Source: Phoronis australis (taxonomy: Eukaryota > Phoronida > Phoronidae). Taken from it: DNA of 59,122 nucleotides. A program made the position numbers and the translations under genes. The notes under the pieces are model-generated. The model was not told where the DNA came from, ran no database searches, and saw nothing but the letters and a program-made list of their open reading frames with translations. This document shows, piece by piece, positions 35,146-46,969 of this stretch. Position 1 is the stretch's first letter. Each line of letters opens with the position of its first letter. The DNA lies in assembly GCA_002633005.1 (NCBI GenBank), contig NMRA01000318.1, positions 75,863 through 134,984 of the forward strand, given 5' to 3'.

Positions 35146-35880
35146 AACAAGATGGCTTAAATTAAGCATTCGGCGATGTATCGTTTCTAATGTTATGTGG
35201 AACGTACACTGTATATGTATGGTCAATTTTGGTTATTATTTATGGATGCGGGGTCAAACTAAAGGTCAACTGAGACGGCTGAATGGTAAAATAAATTGAA
35301 ATGTGAAAAATCCACTTCTCTTGGCGGACGAAATGTTAAATGTAAGAAATGATAAATCAAAATCTTTTGACCTTCTCTGAAATCAAACAGTTTTAAGGAT
35401 AAAGGATCGCAAGATATTGGATAAAACATCCTCCCAGAATTTGAATAAGCGAAGTCACCTTATAACGTAAGTCGTGAAAAGGGATATGTGTCGTCTTTGT
35501 AGATTATAGTAAGTACTAGACTATATGTCTGCAGTTTGATCATGTTCTGTTTTATTTACATGTATCAGTAACCTAATTGTAGGTGAGATATCATATACGG
35601 GACCCCGATTTTAATACCAAAGTCTCACAAATGAAGTAACACTATTGGGTTTCCTTCATCAATAATGAACTAAGCATTGGCATCCACGTCATGTTAATGC
35701 TGGTTAGTTGTTGCAACTAACTTCAATTAATAATACAATATTCAAATTCAACATGCTTAATTGAATACACGATATGGGTTGAATAAAACAAGCATAATTT
35801 TAAACGAGGCGTACACAGACTAAAAATAACGGTGGCTGTTACAATTAAATTTGAACCTCCATCAATCCAATTCCCGAGAT
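35146..35880. other. Intergenic, no gene recognised
   Basis: AT-rich sequence; no motif, gene or repeat border could be supported. Confidence 0.4.
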
Positions 35881-35889
35881 ATGGGTCCT

Positions 35890-38820
35890 CCCTAGTAACA
35901 AAGTCTGTTGTCGATGACCCGCACGCGCTCGCTCACTCACTCTTATACGCAGCCGAACTTCAAAACAAACGTCACGTGACAACAACATGTGTGTTCATCC
36001 AGAGATTTTTCTCGTGTTGTGGGGTACGATGTCAGTAGTACAGATTTGGACTTAATCGCAATTAATCTGGACTCCACATGAACTTAAAAAATTGTAAAAC
36101 ATAAGGAGGATTTCAGGTAATTTGTTGAGTCGAAACTGCATTTTTATTCAAGTTTAACTAATCGACGATCGCGATTCAGGGACGTATCAGTCGGCAAGTT
36201 TTCGCCCTGGGATTTCAGCACATTATTTTGAAAAATGATCATAATTTAACAACGCATGTCGTGAACACATCCACTACCACAATAAACTGTAGGAACACCG
36301 CATTTATACACCTTCACTCTTATCAGGCTTCCATTGGGAGTCAGCATGCGTGAATAATTGGCTGATAAGCCACCTATGGAACTACTTTTGGCTGAATGGA
36401 TGACCATGCCATAAATGATAATTAGCCAACACCAGTTACTAATGCAACAAAAAATAATGTCGTAGCATCACCTAGCCTTGGTGGAAAGCTGTATACTGTA
36501 GTGGCTCTAATAAACGCTTAGAAACATTCATTTCACGGGGAGGGGACGCTTATTGTAGTGAGCCTACCATGTCGTGAACACATCCACTACCACAAGAAAC
36601 TGTAGGAACACCGCATTTATCCACCTTCACTCTTATCAGGCTTCTATTGTGAGTCAGCATGCGTGAATAATTGGCTGATAAGCCACCTCTGGAACTACTT
36701 TTGGCTGAATGGATAACCAGGCCATAAAATGATAATTAGTCAAGACCAGTTACTAATGCAACACAGAATAATGTCGTAACATCACCTATATCCTTGGTGA
36801 AAGCTGTATACTGTATTGGCTCTAATAAACGCTTAGAAAAATTCATTTCACGGGGAGGGTACGCTCATTGTAGCCTACGGCAGTTGAAGCCCGGTTTCCC
36901 ACACGGGTAAAATCGGAAGCTAGGTTTCATCAAATTTACGCTCTGTGACGTATTTGTAGCCTATGACAGTCTTTCTACAAAATTGTGGTGCATTGCTATC
37001 AACTTCCGTTGTTAAATTACGATAATTTTTCAAAAAATTGTGCTCAGTCACAGGGCGAAAACTTGCCGACTGATGCGTCGCTGAATCGCGATCGTCAATA
37101 GGAAAACTTGAACTCTTGAATAAAAATATAGTTTCGACTCAACAAATTACATGAAATCTTCCTTATGTTTTACAATTTTTAAAGTTCATGTGGAGTCCAG
37201 ATTAATTGCAATTAAGTCCAAATCTGTGCTTCATCGTGCCCCACAACACTAGAAAAATCTCTGGATGAACACACATGTTGTTGTCGCGTGACGTTTGTTT
37301 TGAAGTTCGTCTGGGTATGAGAGTGGGTGAGCGTGCGTGTGCGGGTCATCGACGACAGACTTTTTGTTACAAAAGGCGGAGGATTATGCAAGAAAATGGC
37401 GTTTAATTACTAGATTGTTTTTCACTTGAACGGCTGCAACGTGCAAGGTGAGTGCTGGTTAACTCACAGATTTTGTTTGCGCAGGCCGACGGTCGTTAGC
37501 TCTACCGTGGAGTATTTTAATAGTCCAAGGCTCGATCTACATGTTGGGGACGAGGTGAACTACCCGGGCTGTGTGAAATTTCTGGGTCTTACGGACACAC
37601 TGACGCAGTGGTCAGCCAGCTCGCTGTATCAAGACTACAGTCAAAATCCAAAATTGTTTTATCGTGTCCCTGTCAATAATAACGGCATGCTAAAGTTTCT
37701 TAATTTTCGTACTTCAGGAACATAACTATCACGTGTTTTGTACACATACGCGCACGCCACAGATCACATCTCGGAAATTGCCGATTTGACGGAAGACAAT
37801 GAATAAGCATAATGAAATTAAACAACGTCGTTTTACAGCTTGTAAGATTCATAATAAACGTATTTTGAATATTGCAATGCACGTTTTCCAAAATATAAAT
37901 AACTTGGGTCCCATAATTTTGTATTCGTGCGCGCCGAATGAATAAAAGTAATCGTGAGTGTTGCTGTTTTTGCAAAATTTCTTATCCTGGGCCGATTTGA
38001 AAAATTAAAAGTTGTACTCATATTTGTTTTCGCTCCTCTTTTCAAATATTACAGTAAAAACTACGTAAAACTCTCTCCAAAAAAGTACAGTCTGCTAGCT
38101 AGACTGTAATCAGCTGATCACATCCGCATGAGCGAAGCCAATTATCCTCGATCGTGACTCGATGAATAGAGCAGCTTGGTGGCATCCCTTTGATCGTGAG
38201 CCGAGAGCGACTCAGCCAAGGTGGACAAATACGGTCTAGTTCAATTTTCCTAACCCCACCGTTTACCTTGACCATTTGGGTTAGGACCAATCTTGTTTAG
38301 TGGAAGTGTTTATAGGATGCGGAGTTTGATAGCGGCAATGCACTACAGCTTTGTAGATCTCGAAAGACTGTCATAGTCTACAAATACGTCCCAGAGCATA
38401 AATTTGATGAATCCTAGCTTCCCATTTTACCCGTTTCGGAAACGGGGTTTCAACTGCCTTAGGCTACAATAAGCGTCCCCTCCGTGAAATGATTTTTCTA
38501 AGCGTCCGCGGCGTTTATTAGGGTCAATACAGTAACAGCTTTCCAAGGCTAGGTGATGCTACGAGATATACACTTTCGGCGAAAGACTAGCAGAAGATGC
38601 CCACTCTTTCAAAATTGCCAAGACTATTCCATGCAGCAACGTCTTGGCTAATCATCATTTTATGGCCTGGTCATCCATTCAGCCAAAAGTAGTTCCATAG
38701 GTGACTTATCAGCCAATTATTCACGCATGCTGACTCACAATAGAAGCCCGATAAGAGTGAAGGTGGATAAATGCGGTGTTCCTCTAGTTTCGTGTTACTG
38801 GATGTGTTCACGACAGGTGA
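35890..38820. repeat. Nested inverted and direct repeats
   Basis: Arm pair 1 is about 35890-36215 against 37045-37370 inverted (gtcgatgacccgcacgcg, cacgtgacaacaacatgtgtg, tcatgtggagtccagatta). Pair 2 is a direct repeat, 36254-36560 against 36571-36880 (atgtcgtgaacacatccacta through ttcatttcacggggagggg). Pair 3 is inverted: 36571-37015 against about 38325-38820. The 37015-38325 centre is not duplicated. The structure looks like several insertions of one foldback family into each other. Confidence 0.65.
37426..37725 (+). CDS. Unrecognised 99-aa ORF between repeat arms
   Basis: The frame contains RLDLHVGDEVNYPGCVKFLG and YSQNPKLFYRVPVNNNG, of normal protein-like composition and not obviously repetitive. 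A donor-like caag/gtgagt at about 37444 and an acceptor-like tttgtttgcgcag before gccgacgg (about 37482) could delimit an intron, and acttcag/gaac near the end is also acceptor-like. I do not recognise the family. The ORF lies in the unduplicated centre of nested inverted repeats, so it may belong to a mobile element or be chance. Confidence 0.25.
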   Translation: MNGCNVQGECWLTHRFCLRRPTVVSSTVEYFNSPRLDLHVGDEVNYPGCVKFLGLTDTLTQWSASSLYQDYSQNPKLFYRVPVNNNGMLKFLNFRTSGT

Positions 38821-38914
38821 TAGTCTCGTTTTGTGAATACAGCGCCACCTTTTAGCTCACGTTTAACCAAATCAAAACTTTTTGAAAGTAAAACAAAGAA
38901 ATAAATGTCTCTCT

Positions 38915-39500
38915 GCCTGTTGCATGTACAGATGTGTCAATGGCTTGGCTCCAGCATATCTCGGCTAAAAATTCAGTAGCAGTCAAGCTATATACTCTAC
39001 ACGTTCTTAGGTTTCTGGTAATGTTTCTTTTAAACAAATTTAATATGTTTAAAAGAAACATTACCAGCAAAACCGAAACCGGCAAGATATTCTATTTATG
39101 CTGCTGCTGCAATACGGAACTCTCTTTGCCCAGCAATTAAACGGTCCGATTCATTTAATTCTATGAAACTTAATATCAAAAAGGGGCTGTAATTTACCTA
39201 ACCTTTTTACACCCTACCTGTCTTAATTATGTCATTTTTCATTCTTGTAAATACTCTCACTATTCAGTATCATCTCTTTATTTCATCTCTCTTAATCCAA
39301 TTTTCACCATCCTTCGTCATTTCTTTATTATCTTAATTCTCAACCCGTTTTAATTGTATCTCTGCTACATGTATTTCATTATTGTATTATATTATCGTTT
39401 TGTATTGAATTGTTGAGGGCCCTCTTGGAAAGCAGGGCTATCACTGAAGAGACCACCCTCATTTTAAATACCACAATAAATAAATAAATAAATAAAGTGT
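38915..39500 (+). mobile_element. LINE 3' end with (AATA)n tail
   Basis: On plus, YRCVNGLAPAYLG at 38927 and, after shifts, KPKPARYSIYAAAAIRNSL with SFNSMKLNIKK (39068-39165) match the C-terminal end of CR1/jockey-type reverse-transcriptase ORFs, where NGLAPxYL and FxxAAxxxWNSLP with SLxxFKxxLK are typical. A 3' UTR then ends with ttgagggccctcttggaaagcagg and a cacaataaataaataaataa tail at 39473-39496. The coding part is broken by stops and frameshifts. It is a 5'-truncated copy. Confidence 0.7.
39015..39067. repeat. Perfect hairpin, 22-bp arms, 9-base loop
   Basis: The arm at 39015-39036 (CTGGTAATGTTTCTTTTAAA + CA) is exactly complementary to 39046-39067. The loop is aatttaata. It lies inside the decayed LINE coding region, so it probably arose by a local inverted duplication. 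Confidence 0.85.
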
Positions 39501-40416
39501 ACGTACCTACAACCTCTGCTATAAAATATTGCTCACAAGTATTTTTACATACCGGTGTTATCAACAATATTTCTAAAATCCTCCAAGTCTGACAAAAAAA
39601 ACACTTGACATTATCAAATTTTTAGGTAATAAGCCACACAGGACTTTGCCAGTAACATTCCAGAAGACACGTCATGTGATAACTGATCTTGCTGAGGCAG
39701 GTGCTCACTCACTCAAGAGAACTTGCAGCAAACCAACAAGTAAGTTTTTTGGAAAAAGTAGTTACTTGTCGTTTTCTTTTTGTAAGAATCAAATGTGAAG
39801 AGAAAAAGTTCTCATTATATCATCTAGAACCACTTGATCAGTGCGGTAATAATTTTTCTTCCTTCAGTATGTGATGCTTATTCAATTTAATCAGAGGTTA
39901 CTAAATTAACAACTACCATCTGAATTTTTTGCAAGATAGAAGTGGGCTGTGACCACAAGTTGCAGTGTAAGTATCCCTTTATACAACAGTGATGCATTAG
40001 GCCATAAAATTTTATTAGGTGGTCATTGTGCAAAAATATTTTAGATTACAAAAATGAATGACAGTACCTTAACTGAAAATAACCCATCTTTCATAGAAAT
40101 ATGAATTTCCTCATTTTACACCAGAAGTTGCCAACGAATATGGACCTTGACTGTGATTTGACCCTTAGGTCTGGTCCAGACCAATTTCATATGCTCCAAA
40201 GGACTGTCTTCGCTTCATACACTACTTGCTATTTGGTTTTTGCACGAGTGTTTCGAGTACAGGCATGTCTCTAAATTCTGATCTGAAGCAATAATGGTCT
40301 AAATGCATGGCTCCATATACACAGTTTATTTTCACAACATTTAAGATGCCAATGTTATTTAACCACTTTAGAAGAGTGTTGTTTCATCCCACTTATGATC
40401 CACAATCAGTACAACC
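39501..40416 (-). other. 3' flank of zinc-finger gene C
   Basis: No gene is seen from 39501 to 40416. About 40200-40416 resembles the 3' flanks of the other zinc-finger loci. On the minus strand AATAAA occurs at 40330-40325, about 90 bases after the stop of gene C, and is a plausible polyadenylation signal. Confidence 0.5.
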
Positions 40417-41715
40417 CTATTGTGTTTCAGTAGTGTGTCTTTTTGAGTGTGTAACTAGAGCACTCTTTTGTGTAAACGATTTCCCACACACACTACACCT
40501 GTATGGTCTCTCGCCAGTGTGGGTTCTTGTGTGCTCAAGAAGAGTATGATTTCGTATAAAAGTCTTTCCGCACACACTACAGCTGTATGGTCTCTCGCCA
40601 GTGTGTGTTCTTGTGTGCTCAAGAAGAGATTGATTTCGTTTAAAAGTCTTTCCACACACACTGCAGCTGTAAGGTTTTTCACTAGTGTGAGATCTTTTGT
40701 GGCTAAGAAGAGTATGATTTTGTTTAAAAGACTTTCCACACACACTACAGATGTACGGTCTCTCGACAGTGTGCGTAATTGTGTGCTCACGAAGATTTTG
40801 ACTTCGTCGAAAAGTCTTTCCACACACACTGCAACTGTAAGGCCTCTCGCCAGTGTGTATTCTTGTGTGCTGAAGAAGATTTTGATTTCGATTGAAATTC
40901 TTTCCACACACACTGCAGCTGTAAGGTCTCTCACCAGTGTGTGTTTTTGTGTGCTGAAGAAGATTTCGATATCGACTAAAATTCTTTCCACACCTCGAGC
41001 AACTGTATACTTTCTCCTTAGCATGAGTTTCTGTGTGGGTCGCTAGTTCACTGCTGTGTCTGAAAGTCTTCCCACACACAGTGCAACTGTACGGCCGGTC
41101 ATCAGCGTGTTTTTTTACATGCATAAGCAATGATTTGCTTTTTCTAAATGAGTTTCCGCAAATAGAACATCCATACGGCTTCTCATTCGAGTGTATTCTC
41201 GTATGATTAAGAAGAGATTTGTTCTGAGTGAAAGATTTCCTGCTCTTGAATGGTCTCTCACCAGTATGTGTTCGTGAATGCACAGAAAGATTGCACCTCT
41301 TCTTGAACACCTTGTCACATATGTTGCACTTAAACTGTTGCACTTCAGTAGAGTTGTTTGTTGTACTTCTCAGTGATTCCCGAGTTACGCTAGCTGCAGT
41401 CTTTTCATCTTTTACGTCATAATTATCACACTCCAGTTTAAACTCTGTGTGTAGAAATATATTATTAACTACAGGGGAGACCACTCCATTGTAACCAGCT
41501 TGGTCTTCAGTCACCTCTTGTTTGATGCAACATACGTCTGTGCTCAAGTCACCTGCACTGCCTGCAATATCGCCTCCATTACATTTTGCGCCACGACCAG
41601 CATCCAGGCTGTTCACCAAACATTTTTCAAGCTCCCTCTTAACTCCATCGTCGCAGCTCAGGTCAGTGGGCTCTTCTAGGTTGACAGTCAATCCATCGAC
41701 ATGTCTTTTATCCAT
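40417..41715 (-). CDS. C2H2 zinc-finger protein C (432 aa, complete)
   Basis: This is the best-preserved member of the cluster. The N-terminal ~127 residues match A and D ([20 protein letters not shown] start) and contain the SUMO-type IKQEVTED. Eleven finger positions follow. Finger 1 is [21 protein letters not shown]. Finger 2 is vestigial ([18 protein letters not shown], no Cys pair). Fingers 3-11 all have C2H2 ligands, with TGERPYSC-type linkers that favour tandem DNA reading. Helix examples are RYRNLLQ, RNQNLLQ, RSQNLRE, QNHTLLS, RNQSLLE and QKSALVT. It ends RHTTETQ with TAG, the inferred ancestral end. The start is at 41715, eight to ten bases after the shared acceptor (AG 41724-41725). 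Most likely a nuclear sequence-specific DNA-binding regulator; the target is unknown. Confidence 0.88.
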   Translation of the reverse strand: MDKRHVDGLTVNLEEPTDLSCDDGVKRELEKCLVNSLDAGRGAKCNGGDIAGSAGDLSTDVCCIKQEVTEDQAGYNGVVSPVVNNIFLHTEFKLECDNYDVKDEKTAASVTRESLRSTTNNSTEVQQFKCNICDKVFKKRCNLSVHSRTHTGERPFKSRKSFTQNKSLLNHTRIHSNEKPYGCSICGNSFRKSKSLLMHVKKHADDRPYSCTVCGKTFRHSSELATHTETHAKEKVYSCSRCGKNFSRYRNLLQHTKTHTGERPYSCSVCGKNFNRNQNLLQHTRIHTGERPYSCSVCGKTFRRSQNLREHTITHTVERPYICSVCGKSFKQNHTLLSHKRSHTSEKPYSCSVCGKTFKRNQSLLEHTRTHTGERPYSCSVCGKTFIRNHTLLEHTRTHTGERPYRCSVCGKSFTQKSALVTHSKRHTTETQ

Positions 41716-41725
41716 GTAAAAAGCT

Positions 41726-43463
41726 GTAACACAGAAATATATATCAAAACTGAAGCACCTTTATTTCCAAGCTAGGAACCATAGGACCTGTTTATCAAGT
41801 TTCAAATGCACAGCAAACATTGCCCTCCTTATCAACACAAGTTTAACACATGGAAATTAATTTTCTTAAATCAAGTGAACATGCACACTAAGCTACATTG
41901 CATCATCACAACCATTTTCCTTAATTTTACATTCTTTCTAGTCTAGCTTCTATTACGACTTAGTAGTGCATTTTACTTGACTATAAGCCATGCTGACTAA
42001 CTCCTTTCCAATGAATAGCTTAAGGATAAGGTTTTTGTTGACAAAATCGTGATCACTTCCGCACCAATTTTAAAAATTCAGAATGTAGCATAGTTCAATT
42101 TTACTCCTGTGTTCAGATTTTAAGGTTTCCATTAGTTTGTATGTCTCAAAAATAAAAAGGAAAACTACAGCTTGCACGCTCTGAAACCTTCGTTTAAGAT
42201 AAAAGGTGAGAGTGGAATGTGCAAGAACCTGTCCAACAAACCATGAAACATTGGAGAAAGTCAAGATTTCGATTCAAGGTTTCTCACAACAGATTCTTAT
42301 CTGAGGGGATACTTAAGCATGTTACTTGACAAATTTCCCCCAAAACATTAAGAGACCGAACCATTCCATGAAATTTTGTAGGTGGGCAATGCTTCTCTAC
42401 ATTACCCTGGGAAAACTAGCGTCGCTGTCTGACATTGTTATCATGATTTCATCTAAGATTCTACTGAGTGGCAAAGGACATTTATCACATTAGCAATGTC
42501 TTCACAGCAAAAAATAAAGGTTGAAGTAAATTGAAATAGTACAGGTAAATTCTGGAATTTTCTAACACGTTTGACTTCTGAAATTATAGGAAAGTTAGCA
42601 TTCAAGAAATGTGATACACATAAGCTGAAATTTTGAGATGGGATGTTATTTCATGACAACAGTTTTGAGTTGATGCCTGTTTTATTCCATGTATTCATTC
42701 CGCGTGAGAGATGATGAGCATTGGCCTCACGACATTAAAAAAGACTGACAGAGACTGTTTACTCACAAAAAATAGATCGATATAAGGCCTCTGAAAACCA
42801 GTGTTGTCAGGAATATACACTACTGGAAACGCGAATTAGTTCTCATGAAAATAGACTTCACGCCAAACCCCATTTTATCCTTTGCAAGGTCTGTACTGTA
42901 CTGATACCATGAATCAGTGCTCTAAGGAATTTTGATTATTTGCAACAAAGTAGTCAGTCTAAATGTGAACAATTGAAAAAATACCAGTAATTGCATTTTG
43001 GGCTGCAGGATTACGATACTACTCTTTACTATTAAAATACACAGAAGCACATTCAACACTTCAGAACACAGTCAATGTAGTGTTGTTCCTACCAATTATT
43101 CTCAAATATGATTTTATATTAAATGAACTTGAATTACAACCTCTGACAGCGTTGATCATCGAGTGAATTTCATGTATTATGAAGAAAAATGGACTGGTCC
43201 TGGTTATAGCTCCACACAAGTTTATCCCAGCTCCAAAGAGGCAGTTTGCGAGACCAAGAACTCTAAGCAGTAGCCACCCTGGTGTTAGTGAAGTGACGAT
43301 CACCAATATGCTTTTGTGCTTTTCCATGCTCAAGTGTGTTAATTGTAATGTTAAAATAAAATAAAATATACCAAAGAATTCTGAGGATATAGTTACCCAT
43401 GAGTTAGGAGGAAGACAAACCAACACAACTGTGACAAGTTACCCTATAGTATTTTGCCATTGA
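41726..43463. other. Upstream (5') flank of gene C, no other gene
   Basis: The segment aligns with 5375-16850 of unit A minus its three large insertions, and with 46970-48355 upstream of gene D. It thus gives the empty sites of the Harbinger, the CTCF-like array and the Academ-like insertions. It must hold the first exon or promoter of C if these are close, but I could not define them. Confidence 0.5.
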
Positions 43464-45022
43464 TTTCTGAAATACATATGTCAACTAACCAAAATAAGCT
43501 TCATCGTAAATGCAAAGGACCAGCAAACATCAGAAAAGTTTATTCCCTGAGAAGTCTTAATTTTGTTGGATTTGTGGTTTTCAGTGCATTTTTACCCAGA
43601 AGTTAATCATCAACTGATTCAGGATACTGGAAATGACTGTCATTTGGCGAAACGCGCAGAACAATAACTTGAGGGAAGTACGAGTAGGTTAGTGTACAGA
43701 CTAGAGTGTCCAAACTTAAGAAGTACATATACCGGTAAAAAGACAACAATGTCACTTGAATATGAGTGTTTAAGACTTATCAAAGAACAGATGATATTTT
43801 TTGGCACTTCATACATGAACAGAACAGATTTGAGGCATAGGTGGCGACATCTAGTGATGGCCCACATTTCACCAGTTACACCGCAGGCAACATGGAATAT
43901 AAATAGCTTCTCCTAATTGCTTTACTATTGTGGTGTTACCATACACATGAAGATCATAAAGGCAGTACATCATGCTGACGCACTGAAAAGAGGGACACGT
44001 TTGGCCTGTGGAGATACCGGTATCTCTAAACTCATCAGTGTCAAACAAATGCTCAAGCAGTCATCATTTCGCTCAGATCCTGTTCCTTTACCAAACAGAT
44101 CATCATCAAGACACACTTATTGCACAGGACAAGCTGGGTTCGAGATTCAAACGCTTGCAATTCTAGCGATTACCCGAGTTCTTGCTCAAATTGGGAAAGA
44201 TTTGAAGACAACGCATGCTCCCTTGTTTTTGTTGAGGTGTTTNTTTCTGAAATACATATGTCAACTAACCAAAATAAGCTTCATCGTAAATGCAAAGGAC
44301 CAGCAAACATCAGAAAAGTTTATTCCCTGAGAAGTCTTAATTTTGTTGGATTTGTGGTTTTCAGTGCATTTTTACCCAGAAGTTAATCATCAACTGATTC
44401 AGGATACTGGAAATGACTGTCATTTGGCGAAACGCGCAGAACAATAACTTGAGGGAAGTACGAGTAGGTTAGTGTACAGACTAGAGTGTCCAAACTTAAG
44501 AAGTACATATACCGGTAAAAAGACAACAATGTCACTTGAACATGAGTGTTTAAGACTTATCAAAGAACAGATGATATTTTTTGGCACTTCATACATGAAC
44601 AGAACAGATTTGAGGCATAGGTGGCGACATCTAGTGATGGCCCACATTTCACCAGTTTCACCGGAGGCAACATGGAATATAAATAGCTTCTACTAAATGC
44701 TTTACTACTGTGGTGTTACCATAGACATGAAGATCATAAAGGCAGTACATCACGCTGAGGCACTGAAAAGAGGGACACGTTTGGCCTGTGGAGATGTCGG
44801 TATCTCTAAACTCATCAGTCTCAAACAAATGCTCAAGCAGTCATCATTTCGCTCAGATCCTGTTCCTTTACCAAACAGATCATCATCAAGACACACTTAT
44901 TGCACAGGACAAGTTGGGTTCGAGAGTCAAACGCTTGCAATTCTAGTGATTACCCGAGTTCTTGCTCAAATTGGGAAAGATTTGAAGACAACGCATGCTC
45001 CCTTGTTTTTGTTGAAGTGTTT
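43464..45022. repeat. Two near-identical 779-bp copies joined by an N
   Basis: 43464-44242 and 44244-45022 differ at only about 2% of positions (for example gaatatgag/gaacatgag, gttacaccgcagg/gtttcaccggagg). The single N at 44243 sits exactly at the joint, and the first copy stops abruptly at gaggtgttt. This is what two haplotype contigs placed end to end look like. A true recent tandem duplication is the alternative. Confidence 0.75.
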
Positions 45023-45245
45023 CACCAATAGGCGCATGCATTTTATTCCCAATACGGTACAACTTCCCATGTTGTCACAATAGGCACATGCACCTCGTTC
45101 CCAATACAGTACAACTTCACATGTTGTCACAATAGCCTAAATGCATGCAAAAGATGTCACATACAGTGTTCACTTGGATGGCATATAACCAGAGTTATAG
45201 AAGACTGTCATTGCGTCCAGATTATGATCCACACTCAGTATAACG

Positions 45246-45677
45246 TTATTGTGTCTAATTGCTAGTGGGTCTTTTTGTATGCACAAATAGAGCGCTGTTT
45301 TGTCCAAAAGATTTCCCGCAAACACTAACACATGTACGGTCTTTCATCAGTGTGTGTTCTTGTGTGTTCAAGAAGAGTAAGATTTCTTCTAAACATCTTT
45401 CCACACGGGCTGCAGCAGTAAGGTTTCGCATCCGTGTGTGTTATTTTGTGCTTAAGAAGGTTATGATTTTGTTTAAGAGTCTTTCCACACACATTACAGC
45501 TGTATGGTCTCTCGACAGCGTGCGTTCCTTTGTTCTCATGAAGATTTTGACTTCGTCAAAAAGTCTTTCCATACACAATGCAGTTATATGGTATCTCAAC
45601 AGTGTATATTCTTGTGTGCTCAAGAAGATTTTGATTTCGTATAAAAGTTTCTCCACACACTACAGCTGTAAGGTTTT
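45246..45677 (-). pseudogene. Decayed 3' fingers of zinc-finger gene D
   Basis: Downstream of the present stop of D the minus strand still reads as fingers: [16 protein letters not shown]-type sequence in shifted frames, then [16 protein letters not shown] and VKHKITHTDAKPYCC remnants. It reaches a CAA TAA at 45246-45248 that matches the ancestral end. The first lesion is a two-base loss in the linker (cattactgaa in place of cacactagtgaa), which creates the stop after KRTHY. Confidence 0.7.
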
Positions 45678-46958
45678 TCAGTAATGAGTTCTTTTGTGCT
45701 TCAAAAAGGCACGACTTTGTTTAAAAGTCTTTCCACAAACACTACAACTGTATGGTCTCTCGTCAGTGTGTATTCTCGTGTGCTCAACAAAAGTTTGCTT
45801 TCGTATAAAAGACTTTCCACACACACTGCAGCTGTATGGTCTCTCGCCAGTGTGAGTTCTTGTGTGCTCAAGAAGAGACTGATTTCGTGTAAAAGTCTTT
45901 CCACACACACTGCAGTTGTACGGTTTTTTACTAGTATGAGTTATTTTGTGCTTCTGAAGGGTTTGATTCCGTTTAAAATTCTTTCCACACACACTACAGC
46001 TGTATGGTCTCTCGACAGTGTGCGTTCTTGAGTGCTCACGTAGATTTTGACTATGTCGAAAAGTCTTTCCACACACACTGCAACTGTAAGGCCTCTCGCC
46101 AGTGTGTATTCTTGTGTGCCGAAGGAGATTTTGATTTTGACTGAAATTCTTTCCACACACACTGCAGCTGTAAGGTCTCTCACCAGTGTGCATTCTTATG
46201 TGATGAAGAAGATGTTGATATCGACTAAAATTCTTTCCACACGCCGAGCAACTGTATGATTTCTCACTGGCGTGAGTTTTTGTGTGGATCGCTAGAGCAC
46301 CATGTCTAAAAGACTTCCCACGTACAGCGCAACTGTACACCTTGCCATCAGTGTGTCTCCTTGCGTGCATAAGCAACGAGTTGCTTTGCCTCAATGAGTT
46401 TCCAGAAATAGAACAGTCATATGGTCTCTCGTTAGAGTGCATTCTGGTATGATTAAGAAGAAATTTGTCCTGAGCGAAAGATGTCCTGCATTTCTTTGGT
46501 CTCTCATGAGTGTGTGTTCGTGAATGCTGAGAAAGATTACACCTCTTCTTGAACACCTTGTCACATATGTTGTACTTAAACTGTTGCACATCTGTAGGGT
46601 TGTTTGTTGTACTTTGGATTGATTCCCGAGTTAGGCTATATGCAGTGTTTCCTTCTACATCATAATTATCACACTCCAGTTTGAATTCTGTATGTAGAAA
46701 TATATTGTTAACCACAGGGGAGACCACTCCATCATAAACAGCTTGGTCTTCAGTCACCTCTTGCTTGATGTAACATTCTTCTGTACTACAGTCACGTGCA
46801 CTGCCTGTAATATCACCACCGTTATATTTTGTGCCACGATCATCACCCAGGCTGTTCACCAAACATTTTTCAAGCTCCCTCTTACCTCCATCGTCGCAGC
46901 TCAGGTCATTAGGGTTTTGTTGTTTGACAGTCAGTCCATCGACATGTCTTTTACCCAT
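45678..46958 (-). CDS. C2H2 zinc-finger protein D (426 aa, eroding at both ends)
   Basis: The N-terminal region is as in A and C ([20 protein letters not shown] start, [12 protein letters not shown]-type site). Finger 1 has lost its first Cys (YNIC), finger 2 is vestigial (CRTSFAQDK), finger 3 has CSIS and finger 4 CAVR with a one-residue shortening. The first four fingers are therefore probably non-functional. Fingers 5-11 are complete (helices [49 protein letters not shown]). The frame ends at HKRTHY through a frameshift. Seven working fingers could still bind DNA. Helix residues place D closer to A than to C, in line with the block duplication. The alternative is a pseudogene with a long surviving frame. 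Confidence 0.75.
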   Translation of the reverse strand: MGKRHVDGLTVKQQNPNDLSCDDGGKRELEKCLVNSLGDDRGTKYNGGDITGSARDCSTEECYIKQEVTEDQAVYDGVVSPVVNNIFLHTEFKLECDNYDVEGNTAYSLTRESIQSTTNNPTDVQQFKYNICDKVFKKRCNLSQHSRTHTHERPKKCRTSFAQDKFLLNHTRMHSNERPYDCSISGNSLRQSNSLLMHARRHTDGKVYSCAVRGKSFRHGALAIHTKTHASEKSYSCSACGKNFSRYQHLLHHIRMHTGERPYSCSVCGKNFSQNQNLLRHTRIHTGERPYSCSVCGKTFRHSQNLREHSRTHTVERPYSCSVCGKNFKRNQTLQKHKITHTSKKPYNCSVCGKTFTRNQSLLEHTRTHTGERPYSCSVCGKSFIRKQTFVEHTRIHTDERPYSCSVCGKTFKQSRAFLKHKRTHY

Positions 46959-46969
46959 GTTAAATGCTG

